Assembly: GCA_025462645.1 (NCBI GenBank)
Contig: JAOAPB010000033.1
Location: 1 to 64,000 of the forward strand
Length of the DNA: 64,000 bases
Direction of reading: 5' to 3'
Origin: Edaphobacter sp.
GTDB taxonomy: Bacteria; Acidobacteriota; Terriglobia; Terriglobales; Acidobacteriaceae
Part shown: one piece after another, positions 25,572-33,244 of the stretch
Position numbering within the stretch: position 1 is the first letter of the stretch
How the letters are laid out: every line of letters starts with the position of its first letter
Made by a program: the position numbers and the translations under genes
The notes under the pieces: generated by a model
Databases searched by the model: none
Told to the model about the DNA's origin: nothing
Seen by the model: the letters and a program-made list of their open reading frames with translations, nothing else

Positions 25572-27380
25572 ATGGCCGATTATATGTACCTACTTGAAAA
25601 CCGTCTCTCCATGGCGCAGCAGGCAGCGCTGCTTAAAGTGAGCGAAGTGACTCGCGCCAAAGGGCTTACCATTTTTCTGGTAGGCGGGGCGGTACGCGAC
25701 CTGACCAGTGGCTCACCGGTGCGCGACCTTGATCTGGCGGTTCAGGGAAATGCGCTTAAATTAAAGAAAGATATAGAGAAGATTGGTGGAGTCGTTGTCG
25801 GAGAGTGGGAGACCGGGCAGTCATTGTTCGTGCGATTTCCCGGTGGAGTGCGGATGGAGATCGGCAGCACCCTGTCGGCGACCTACCCAAAACCGGGTAA
25901 ACCGGTGTTCCATGCGGCCAATATCCTCGAAGACCTGCGTCGGCGTGACTTTACCGCGAACGCGATGGCGCTTTCGCTGAATCAAGGGTCCTACGCGCTG
26001 CTGATGGACCCGCTGAACGGGGTGGCCGATATCGAGAACCGGGAGTTGCGGCTGGTGAGCAACTACGGGTTTATCGAAGACCCATCGAGGATGATCCGCG
26101 CGGTGCGGTTCATGGCTCGATTGGGCTGGCAGATGGATGAGAAGACCCTGAGCCGGTATGAGACCGGAAAGCAGGAAGGATATATCTCGGCGATGGATAG
26201 CTTTCATCGCGGTTATGAGACGGAGGAGATCTTCCACGAGGAGGATCCGCTGCGCGTCCTGAGGCGTCTGGAGGCGGAGGGGTGGATGAAGCACCTGTTC
26301 CCGGCTCTGGTCTCCGCAAAGGCGAATGTGACGGAGCTGGAGCGGTTACGGGATAGCCAGACCCAATTGCAGCTGCAGGGGATTCATCCCGAGGTCTCGG
26401 CGGCGAATTTTCCGCTTCTGACGGCGAAGATGGCTCCAAAGGAGATCACCGCGTTGAAGGAGAGCTTTGCGCGGCCGGGGTTTGTGGCAGAGATTGAAGC
26501 GCTGGAGGGCGAGTCGAAGGAGTTTGCGGCGCAGCTCTCCGGCAAAGGTGCGGCTCTGCCTTCGCAGGCGTGGAAGCTGTTGCACTCGGCCAAGCCGGAG
26601 TCGGTGCTTTGGGTGGCGCATACGACGAAGAGCGTGCCGATTCAGGCGAAGTTCAAGGCTTTCTATGCGGAATGGCCGCAAGCTCGACAGAGACTGCCCT
26701 ACACCTTGATGCAGGAGATGAGGATTGTCCCTGAACTGCCTGGATACGACGAACTTCTGGACAAACTCTTCTTCGAGTTGATGGATAACAAACTGAGTAC
26801 GGTGGAAGAGATGAAGGCTTACCTGGAGCCCCACTCGCCGCCAGCACCGCCGCCTCCGGTTCATCTGCGTCGAGCACGGGCGGCCAAGAAGGATGCGAAG
26901 CCCGCGAAGAGCAGGAAGAAGATTGTAGAGAAACCCGTTGAGGGTGAGGTTTTGGCCGAGGGTGCGCCGCAGGCTAAGTCACCGATTGAGGCAAAGACCG
27001 GAAAGGCTGCTGTAGTGAAGGCCGGGTCGGCGGTTCCGGCGAAGACTGCCGGCAAGAAGGCTGCGGCTCCGGTGAAGGCCGCTCCGGCGAAGAAAGCAGT
27101 TGCCCCTGCGAAGGCTCCTGCCAAGGCACCGGCGAAGAAAGCGGCGGCTAAGACTGCTCCCAAAGCGCCGGTCAAGAAGGCGGCCGCTAAGGTCCCGGCG
27201 AAGAAGGTTGCCGTAAAGAAGGCTCCGGCTAAGGCGCCGGCGAAGACTGTGGCAAAGAAGGCTCCGGTGAAGGCGCCAGCGAAGAAGGCTCCGGCTAAGC
27301 CTGTTCCAGCAAAGAAGGCTCCTGTTAAGGCCGCACCGGCTAAGAAGGGCGCGAAGACTGTGGCCAAGAAGGGGCGCTAA
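25572..27380 (+). CDS. CCA-adding/poly(A)-polymerase-type nucleotidyltransferase with histone-H1-like tail
   Basis: The first 420 or so residues are a class II tRNA nucleotidyltransferase/poly(A) polymerase. GGAVRD (38-43) and RDLDLAV (metal-binding Asp52/Asp54) mark the head. They are followed by RRDFTANAMA (124-133) and EDPSRMIRAVRF (169-180). It lacks an HD domain. From about residue 430 to the end (602) the protein becomes a Lys/Ala/Pro-rich tail made of PAKKA, APAK, VKKA units, like histone H1 or bacterial H1-like proteins. Such a tail would bind RNA or DNA. The DNA of the tail is repetitive. A strong terminator follows. Confidence 0.92.
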   Translation: MADYMYLLENRLSMAQQAALLKVSEVTRAKGLTIFLVGGAVRDLTSGSPVRDLDLAVQGNALKLKKDIEKIGGVVVGEWETGQSLFVRFPGGVRMEIGSTLSATYPKPGKPVFHAANILEDLRRRDFTANAMALSLNQGSYALLMDPLNGVADIENRELRLVSNYGFIEDPSRMIRAVRFMARLGWQMDEKTLSRYETGKQEGYISAMDSFHRGYETEEIFHEEDPLRVLRRLEAEGWMKHLFPALVSAKANVTELERLRDSQTQLQLQGIHPEVSAANFPLLTAKMAPKEITALKESFARPGFVAEIEALEGESKEFAAQLSGKGAALPSQAWKLLHSAKPESVLWVAHTTKSVPIQAKFKAFYAEWPQARQRLPYTLMQEMRIVPELPGYDELLDKLFFELMDNKLSTVEEMKAYLEPHSPPAPPPPVHLRRARAAKKDAKPAKSRKKIVEKPVEGEVLAEGAPQAKSPIEAKTGKAAVVKAGSAVPAKTAGKKAAAPVKAAPAKKAVAPAKAPAKAPAKKAAAKTAPKAPVKKAAAKVPAKKVAVKKAPAKAPAKTVAKKAPVKAPAKKAPAKPVPAKKAPVKAAPAKKGAKTVAKKGR

Positions 27381-27422
27381 TCAAGCTAACCGTGGGCCCG
27401 GTTTACCGTTAGGGAATGAAGG

Positions 27423-27450
27423 GGGTATCGCCTGGGGCGGTGCCCTTTTT
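27423..27450. terminator. Intrinsic terminator after the nucleotidyltransferase gene
   Basis: GGGTATCGCC and GGCGGTGCCC form a 10-bp stem (two G-T pairs) with a TGG loop, followed directly by TTTTT. It ends the plus-strand gene and overlaps the stop end of the following minus-strand gene. Confidence 0.85.
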
Positions 27451-27734
27451 CATTGGCTCTTGAGGGCGCGCCGGAAGGACACGATGACAAGGGCAAGAAT
27501 GCCGGCTGTGCTCAGGATGAGGCCGCACTCGCTGATAAGGGTGAGTGGGTGGAACCACCAGGACAGATTTGCTTTGTCGATCCCTATGCGAGCCATGCCA
27601 TGAAGCATCGTCGCGATGGCGCTAATGAGAGAGACGACGAAGAGGCCAGCGACAAGCAACCACGGGACCAGCAGATCTCTATTTCGACCCTGCGATGGCT
27701 GCGGCGGCTGCGGATTGGAGTCGAGGGACGGCAA
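27450..27734 (-). CDS. Small integral membrane protein, unknown function
   Basis: A 94-residue protein with a Pro/Gln-rich start, then two hydrophobic segments (LLVPWLLVAGLFVVSLISAI and LTLISECGLILSTAGILALVIV) and a positively charged end. The only in-frame start giving a full first segment is TTG at 27734. It lies 84 bp after the oxidase operon on the same strand, with a palindrome between, so it may be read through from that operon or be independent. Confidence 0.6.
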   Translation of the reverse strand: MPSLDSNPQPPQPSQGRNRDLLVPWLLVAGLFVVSLISAIATMLHGMARIGIDKANLSWWFHPLTLISECGLILSTAGILALVIVSFRRALKSQ

Positions 27735-27745
27735 GGCAAAGAGGC

Positions 27746-27786
27746 ATCCACGGATTTCGTGGATCTATTTCGTGAATCTGTGGATC
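27746..27786. repeat. Palindromic repeat between oxidase operon and small membrane gene
   Basis: ATCCACG-GATTT-CGTGGAT (27746-27764) is a 7-bp stem with a 5-base loop, followed by partly repeated GTGAATCTGTGGATC. It may end the oxidase transcript or be an interspersed repeat. There is no T-tract on the minus strand. Confidence 0.5.
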
Positions 27787-27818
27787 TACCGATCAAATTA
27801 AAACATTAAGCGGCTTGA

Positions 27819-28046
27819 TCAGCGCTGGCGTCTGAGGATCGCGACCGTACCGATGAAGAAGACTCCAGCGGTGACGGTGAGCAGGACGATGGCGTGACGA
27901 TAGGCTCGCTGCGTTGCGGGTGGAGTCGCGGCGGCGTTGTCGCGGCACTGGGTGCAGCCCTGGGCACGCGCAGACGCAGAGGTGATCGTGAGCAGGACGA
28001 TGACGAGCACGACACGACTGAGCTTCACGAACCGGCTCAGCTTCAT
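27819..28046 (-). CDS. Small signal-anchored CxxC membrane protein in the oxidase operon
   Basis: A 75-residue protein overlapping the end of coxIII (ATGA). It has an N-terminal hydrophobic signal (VVLVIVLLTITSASARAQ), then a GCTQCRD motif, then a C-terminal membrane helix (AIVLLTVTAGVFFIGTVAIL) and a basic tail. The CxxC faces the periplasm if the signal is cleaved or acts as an anchor. Translational coupling to coxIII suggests a role in oxidase assembly, such as copper handling or thiol redox, but this is inference. I do not recognise it as a named subunit. Confidence 0.78.
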   Translation of the reverse strand: MKLSRFVKLSRVVLVIVLLTITSASARAQGCTQCRDNAAATPPATQRAYRHAIVLLTVTAGVFFIGTVAILRRQR

Positions 28047-28810
28047 TGAAAGAAGGCAAGGAGGACGAAGAGAAAGATCCAGAAGAGTCCCATGGCGTGC
28101 CAGTACCATGCCGTGCTGTCTACGAGGATCTGCCGTGCCTCCAGTTGTCGCGAGACGTAGAGACCGACGAGCGTGGCGACGAGAGCGCCGATGCCGAGGA
28201 AGAGATGGATGGCGTGCGTGTAGGTGATGAGAAAGAAGAAGTGGCTGCTGGGGTTCGAGCGGAAGAAGACGTGTTGGGCGGCTAGCTGGCGCCACGCCAT
28301 CCACTGGCCGATGAGGAAGCCCAAGCCGAGGACGATGGTGGCGGCGACCCAGGGAATGGCGCGGCGGGTGATGGGTTTACCGAGGCCGAGCCACTCGTCC
28401 ATTACGTCGTTCTCGCGGAACATCTGGCGGCGGGCAATCTCGATGGAGATCGAGCTGAGGATGAGGACGGCTGTATTAAGCCAGAGGATCGGAGGAATGG
28501 CGGTGGGGAGCCATTCGTTGATGTATTGGTTGTAGGCATTGTAGTGGCCGGTGGTCTGGGAGACGAAGAATGCGCTGACGATGGCGACGAAGAACATCAG
28601 GTCGCCGGAGAGGGCGAAGAAGACGGCGAGGCGGAAGCGTCCGAGCTTCTCGCGCGGGCCACGGTTGCCCTGGGGGCGGTCGTTCCAGTTGTCGTTATCT
28701 CCTCCGCCTCCGGTGCGCTTGTCGGTAGGTGGACGCCGGCCATGGCCATTGTCGTGGTCTTCGACGCGATGTTTTTTTTCGTTTTCGGTGAGAGGCGTGA
28801 TGGTTGGCAT
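28043..28810 (-). CDS. coxC: Cytochrome c oxidase subunit III
   Basis: A 255-residue heme-copper oxidase subunit III. It has a long hydrophilic Gly/Asn/Asp-rich N-terminus, then about five membrane segments (FFALSGDLMFFVAIVSAFF, LWLNTAVLILSSISIEIA, ATIVLGLGFLIGQWMAW, HAIHLFLGIGALVATLV, AWYWHAMGLFWIFLFVLLAF) including the characteristic THAIHLFLG and WYWHAMGLFWI. It lies 30 bp after coxI in the operon and its stop overlaps the small CxxC gene. Confidence 0.92.
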   Translation of the reverse strand: MPTITPLTENEKKHRVEDHDNGHGRRPPTDKRTGGGGDNDNWNDRPQGNRGPREKLGRFRLAVFFALSGDLMFFVAIVSAFFVSQTTGHYNAYNQYINEWLPTAIPPILWLNTAVLILSSISIEIARRQMFRENDVMDEWLGLGKPITRRAIPWVAATIVLGLGFLIGQWMAWRQLAAQHVFFRSNPSSHFFFLITYTHAIHLFLGIGALVATLVGLYVSRQLEARQILVDSTAWYWHAMGLFWIFLFVLLAFFQ

Positions 28811-28840
28811 GGAGGTTTACTCGCACTCGTTGTGGACAGC

Positions 28841-30673
28841 TTACTCCGGTTTAAGGGTTCGGGTAAGGCCGAGGATATCTTCTGCGATCCATTGAGGGCG
28901 GAAGAGATCTCCGGTAGGGGTGGAGCGGTATTGACAAGGTGCACAGTAAGCGGTGATACGTTCATCTGATGCTTCAGGATGGGCGGTTGGATGTAAGGCG
29001 GGGTGCCATTCGAGTGTAGTGGCCTGCCAGGGGTTCTCGGGCGAGAGGTCCCCACGGCGGAGGCTGCGGGCGAGGTTGACGAAGAAGAGAATCTGCGAGG
29101 TGGCGAGAAAGATAGCCGCGTAGGTGATGTGGCGGTTGAGGGGGAGGGTGTTTGCGAGGAGATGGCCGGCGGGGCTCAGGGAGCCGCCGGGGCCGGGTAC
29201 GCCGGTGAGCTGGGAGTAGTGGCGGGGCTCCCCGGCGAGGCCGGTGAGGTGCATCGGGAGGAAGGTGGCGTAGGCTCCGACGATAGTGAGCCAGAAGTGG
29301 AGGCGGCCGAGGGGTTCGGACATTAAACGCGATGGCTTCCCGCCCTGAGCCGTGATGAGAGGGAACCAGTAGTAGGTCGCGGCGAAGAGGGCGAAGACTC
29401 CGGCCATTGCCATGATGAGGTGGAAGTGGGCCACGACGAAGAAGGTGTTGTGGAGGTATTCATCCAGAATTGGCTGGGCGAGGATGGGGCCGGTGAGGCC
29501 TCCGGTGATGAAGAGGGAGACGAAGCCGAGGGAGAAGAGCATGGCTGCCGTGTACTGCGGGCGGCTGCGCCAGGTGGTGGCGAGCCAGCTCAGGACCTTG
29601 GCGGAGGCGGGCAGTGCGATGGCTATGGTCGTGATGGAGAAGGCGGAGCTGGCGAAGGGATTGAGGCCGGCCACGAACATGTGGTGTCCCCAGAGGAAGA
29701 TGCCGAGGAGGCCGATGGCGAGTGTCGTCACGATCATCGTTCGATAGGCGAAGACGCGGCGATGGCTGAAGTTAGCCAGCAGCATCGAGGTCAGGCCCAT
29801 GCCGGGAAGGATGGCGATGTAGACCTCCGGGTGTCCGAAGAACCAGAAGAGATGGAGCCAGAGGAGGGGACTGCCGTTACCGCTGTGCGATCCCGCGCTA
29901 TGGAGGACACCGCTGACGAGGTCTCCCGTGGGGAGAAAGAAGTTAGTTCCAGCGTGGCGGTCGCAGAAGAGCAGCAGGAGCGCGGCGAGGAGGACCGAGA
30001 AGGCGATGATGCTGAGCAGAGCCGCGGTGAACCATCCCCAGACGGTGAGGGGGAGCCGGTCCCAGGTCATGCCCTCGCAGCGGCAGCGGATGATGGTGAC
30101 CAGCATATTGATAGAGCTCATGGTGGAGGCTATGGCGAAGAGTGCGATGGAGAGGAGCCAGAGGTCCATCCCAAGGCCCTGGCCGGGTCCTGCTGCGGCC
30201 ACAGCGGAGAGAGGGGGGTAGGCGGTCCATCCGGAGATTGCACTGCCTCCTGGAACGAAGGTGGAGCTGAGCAGGGTGACGAGAGCTGCTGCGGTGAGCC
30301 AGAAGCTGCTGGCGTTGAGCAGCGGGAACGCCATGTGACGAGCGCCGATCTGGGCAGGGAGGATCAGGTTTCCGAAGCCGCTTTGAGGTGCTGTGGTCAG
30401 CACGAAGAAGAGCATGACCGTTCCGTGGATCGTGACCAGGGCGAGGTAGTCTTCGGGAAGGATGGGGCCGTGCAGCGGTAAGGGCCAGCCGGGCCAGACC
30501 AGGTGGATGCGCATCAACAGCGAGAGGAGCGTACCGATCACCACTGCTATCAAAGCGAGGATGAGGTATTGGAGGCCGATGGTGCGGTGGTCGGTGAGGC
30601 GGCCGAGCAGCGTGGGGCGCAGTGTATAGCGCTCAGGGCTCAGGTTGGCTCCGGAGGATGGATTGCGCTTCAT
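28841..30673 (-). CDS. coxA: Cytochrome c oxidase subunit I
   Basis: The catalytic subunit of aa3/caa3-type heme-copper oxidase, 610 residues from ATG 30673. Its start overlaps the coxII stop (ATGA). Low-spin heme ligand His sits in TIHGTVMLFF, the CuB His and cross-linked Tyr in FFGHPEVYIAILPG, CuB His-His in WGHHMFVAG, and heme ligands in HFHLIMAMAG. The Glu of the proton channel (GHPEVY) is present. The C-terminal tail is unusual: it is long and contains AYCAPCQYRS, a CxxC motif. A start 11 codons upstream would overlap coxII more. Confidence 0.95.
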   Translation of the reverse strand: MKRNPSSGANLSPERYTLRPTLLGRLTDHRTIGLQYLILALIAVVIGTLLSLLMRIHLVWPGWPLPLHGPILPEDYLALVTIHGTVMLFFVLTTAPQSGFGNLILPAQIGARHMAFPLLNASSFWLTAAALVTLLSSTFVPGGSAISGWTAYPPLSAVAAAGPGQGLGMDLWLLSIALFAIASTMSSINMLVTIIRCRCEGMTWDRLPLTVWGWFTAALLSIIAFSVLLAALLLLFCDRHAGTNFFLPTGDLVSGVLHSAGSHSGNGSPLLWLHLFWFFGHPEVYIAILPGMGLTSMLLANFSHRRVFAYRTMIVTTLAIGLLGIFLWGHHMFVAGLNPFASSAFSITTIAIALPASAKVLSWLATTWRSRPQYTAAMLFSLGFVSLFITGGLTGPILAQPILDEYLHNTFFVVAHFHLIMAMAGVFALFAATYYWFPLITAQGGKPSRLMSEPLGRLHFWLTIVGAYATFLPMHLTGLAGEPRHYSQLTGVPGPGGSLSPAGHLLANTLPLNRHITYAAIFLATSQILFFVNLARSLRRGDLSPENPWQATTLEWHPALHPTAHPEASDERITAYCAPCQYRSTPTGDLFRPQWIAEDILGLTRTLKPE

Positions 30674-31428
30674 GGCTGCACCGTCCTCTGCTTCGCAGCT
30701 AGCCATTCGGCGAACTCGGCGGGTGGAAGGATGCGCAGGCTGGCGTTCATGCGGAAGTGGCCCAGGCCGCAGAGCTGGGTGCAGAGGACGGCGTAGGTTC
30801 CGGGAGTGGTAGGGGTGAAGTGGAGATGGATGGTCTGGCCGGGGACGGCGTTCTGCTTGAGGCGCATCTCGGGGACGGAGAAGCCGTGGATGACGTCCTG
30901 CGCTTCGAGCCGGAGGTCGACCTCGCGGTTTGAGGGTAGAACCAGTTCAGAGGTGACGAGGTCGTCGGCGCTATGCGGGTCGGTGGCGTCGATGCCCAGC
31001 GGATTGCCTTCGCCGGGGGCTACGAGGTGGGGTCGGGTGATGCCGAAGGTAGCGTCCGTGCCGGGATAGCGGAAGTACCAGGCGAACTGGACGCCGGTGA
31101 CGTCTACCTGGAGGGCGGCAGGGTCGGCTCCGGTGTAGCGAGTGGCAGCCCAGAGGCGCTCCGCTTTGACGGTCAGGGTCGCGAAGAGGAGGGCGAGGGC
31201 GGCGAGCGGGAGATGCTCGATGCGCCAGAGACGCGAGGGCTGAGTGGCGTGGCGGCGGGCAAGCAGGCCGATGAGGAGGATGAGATGGGACAGGGCAAGG
31301 AGAGCGAGGGCTATCCAGAGGTTGAGCAGCAGGTGACGATCGAGAGCAGAGCCATGAGCGCTGGCGTCAGCAGGAAGCCCCCAGGAGAGAGGGGACAGGA
31401 ACGCCGCCTGCTGGGAGATGTGGGTCAC
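30670..31428 (-). CDS. coxB: Cytochrome c oxidase subunit II (CuA)
   Basis: A 252-residue subunit II with two N-terminal membrane helices and a cupredoxin CuA domain. The CuA site is His in DVIHGFSVPEMRLK and CTQLCGLGHFRMNA (C-x3-C-x3-H-x2-M). The Glu that usually sits between the two Cys is Gln here (CTQLC). No cytochrome c domain is fused, so a separate cytochrome c is needed. The start is GTG at 31428. It is the first gene of the operon coxII-coxI-coxIII-small protein. Confidence 0.94.
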   Translation of the reverse strand: MTHISQQAAFLSPLSWGLPADASAHGSALDRHLLLNLWIALALLALSHLILLIGLLARRHATQPSRLWRIEHLPLAALALLFATLTVKAERLWAATRYTGADPAALQVDVTGVQFAWYFRYPGTDATFGITRPHLVAPGEGNPLGIDATDPHSADDLVTSELVLPSNREVDLRLEAQDVIHGFSVPEMRLKQNAVPGQTIHLHFTPTTPGTYAVLCTQLCGLGHFRMNASLRILPPAEFAEWLAAKQRTVQP

Positions 31429-31483
31429 AGCTCAGGATAGCGCGTGTGGCTGCTGGGGCGGAATAATCTCCTGGCCTCCACCT

Positions 31484-32482
31484 TTAGACGGCTGCGGCAT
31501 CTTCCGCTGGGCCAGAGATAGAGGGTGGCGTCGGGGGCGGGAGGATGAAGGTGGGGCAGGGCTTGCGGCGGTCGTTGACCCAGCAGGGAAGGATGGTATT
31601 GGCGATGGCCCGGACGGAGGGGTCTTCCTGCTCATTCGAAGCGATGGCCCGGACGCGGGTCCTGGTCGTGGTGAACACCTCTTCCGGAAGCTGCAGCTCG
31701 GGAAGATCGCGGATAATGGCGACCCGGACATTCGGGTTTCCGGTATCAAGGCGACGGGCGATGTCGATGTCGATCTCTTCGTTCTGAATCTGAGCGTGAG
31801 CGATGGCATCGATTGAGCTGGTAAGACACTCGGGAGTTTGATTGGGGCGGTCGAGGAAGGCAATGATCGCAGCTGAAACGGCCGGATGTTGGGGGCCGAG
31901 ACGTACCAGTTGGAAGACCACACTTGAGCCCACGGAAGAGACGGCGTCATCGCGTTTGAGATAGGCGACGAGAGGTGGGATTACGATCTCAGAAGACTTG
32001 CTGCCGAAGCCCCCAAGGACGGTTGCGGTGGTGCTGCGGATGTGAGTGTCGTCGTCGGTGAGATGGGCGGCGATGCGTGAGATGTCGGGCTCGAGAAGAG
32101 GCAGGGCGTCGCCCCGAAGGGAGTGGTCGGGATTGGAGCGGCTCTGGATGGCGACGATGCTGCTGAGAGCGAGGGTGCGGACGGTGGGGTTCTTGTCATC
32201 GACTGCCTGAAGGATGGAGGGAAGAACCTCCTTGACCTCAGTCAGCGGCGCCTTGCCCAGGGCCTCTGCCAGGCTAAGGACAGCGTTAAATGCGGCCGTG
32301 TTGTCGCCTGCGTTGGCCTTGTCGGTGCAGGCCTTGAGGAGAGCGCTGAGCGAAGGCGATGACTGTGCGTAGACAGTGGGGAGTGTGCCGCAGAGTAGTC
32401 CCGAGAACGCTCCAATCAACAGGAGCACCTTCGAGAGAGATTGTCTTATCACGTTGAAACTCCATCGAAGTGGCCGCGGCAT
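31484..32482 (-). CDS. Secreted HEAT-repeat protein
   Basis: A 332-residue protein with a signal peptide (KVLLLIGAFSGLLCGTLPTVYAQ) and a chain of HEAT-like helical repeats (VLPSILQAVDDKNPTVRTLALSSIVAI, LTDDDTHIRSTTATVLGGFG and similar), and a Pro-rich C-terminus. HEAT repeats are protein-binding scaffolds. It lies 40 bp after pdxT and about 55 bp before coxII, all on minus. No function can be assigned. Confidence 0.85.
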   Translation of the reverse strand: MPRPLRWSFNVIRQSLSKVLLLIGAFSGLLCGTLPTVYAQSSPSLSALLKACTDKANAGDNTAAFNAVLSLAEALGKAPLTEVKEVLPSILQAVDDKNPTVRTLALSSIVAIQSRSNPDHSLRGDALPLLEPDISRIAAHLTDDDTHIRSTTATVLGGFGSKSSEIVIPPLVAYLKRDDAVSSVGSSVVFQLVRLGPQHPAVSAAIIAFLDRPNQTPECLTSSIDAIAHAQIQNEEIDIDIARRLDTGNPNVRVAIIRDLPELQLPEEVFTTTRTRVRAIASNEQEDPSVRAIANTILPCWVNDRRKPCPTFILPPPTPPSISGPAEDAAAV

Positions 32483-32524
32483 GGTTCATCATGCCTTGCA
32501 CTTTAAGCAAACGCAAGAATGCGA

Positions 32525-33127
32525 TTAACGCGAATGATTGCGAATAAGGTTCATGAAGAGCTGATGAACTCTGGGATCCTGACTCAGCTCGGGGTGAAAG
32601 GTCGCGGCGAGGATGTGGCCCTGGCAAACAAGGACGGGGAAGCCGTCGCGAGTCGCGAGAGCTTCGACCCCCGGGCCGGCACGGGTAATGCGCGGAGCCC
32701 GAATGAAGACCATCTCCAGAGGGTCGCCTTCGAGCCTGGTTGGGGCGGTGAGGATGGCGGAGTCGATCTGGCGTCCGTAGGCATTTCGCTCGATGGTGAT
32801 ATCCAGCGCTGCGAGGGACCTCTGGGAGGGATGCTCGACGTCTTTGGCGAGGAGGATGGCTCCGGCGCAGGTGCCGAAGGTGGGGGTGGTCGCAACGAAA
32901 GACTGGAGTGTGTCGAAGAAGTTGTGGTGCTCAAGAAACTTGAGCATGGTCGTGGACTCACCGCCGGGCATGATGAGGCCGTCGATCGCTGGGAGACCGT
33001 TGGCGCCAGTGAGTTCGTCGGGGGTGCGGATGAGCTTCGCCGTTGCGCCGAGGGAGGTGAGGGTCTTGACATGGGCGGCGTACGCGCCCTGGAGGGCCAG
33101 GACACCTATGGTGAAGGAGTTGGGCAT
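32525..33127 (-). CDS. pdxT: Pyridoxal 5'-phosphate synthase glutaminase subunit
   Basis: A class I glutaminase of 200 residues that supplies ammonia to PdxS. The catalytic Cys is in the nucleophile elbow TFGTCAGAILLA, the His-Glu in FHPELSQD, and the GGEST loop in MPGGESTTM. It is 118 bp downstream of pdxS; the spacer holds an imperfect hairpin. pdxT is intact, in contrast to its partner. Confidence 0.96.
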   Translation of the reverse strand: MPNSFTIGVLALQGAYAAHVKTLTSLGATAKLIRTPDELTGANGLPAIDGLIMPGGESTTMLKFLEHHNFFDTLQSFVATTPTFGTCAGAILLAKDVEHPSQRSLAALDITIERNAYGRQIDSAILTAPTRLEGDPLEMVFIRAPRITRAGPGVEALATRDGFPVLVCQGHILAATFHPELSQDPRVHQLFMNLIRNHSR

Positions 33128-33179
33128 GGTTGATTTGATTTTACTTTGGAAAGGATGAGGCGCAGCTCCAGATGAAGTT

Positions 33180-33207
33180 GAAGGCCTCTCTTTGGAAGAG
33201 GACCTTC
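33180..33207. repeat. Imperfect hairpin between pdxS and pdxT
   Basis: GAAGGCCTCT and AGAGGACCTTC pair with one bulged A and a small loop. No T-run follows on either strand, so it looks more like a processing or stabilising stem than a terminator. Confidence 0.35.
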
Positions 33208-33244
33208 GCTTTGGTCTGACCCTAATGGGTTGGAATAACGCGAA

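Noticed and set aside
26880..27370. Tail of the nucleotidyltransferase as a separate repeat array or CRISPR-like locus
   Set aside because: The DNA periodicity follows from Lys-Ala-Pro codons in frame with the upstream domain; there are no spacers.
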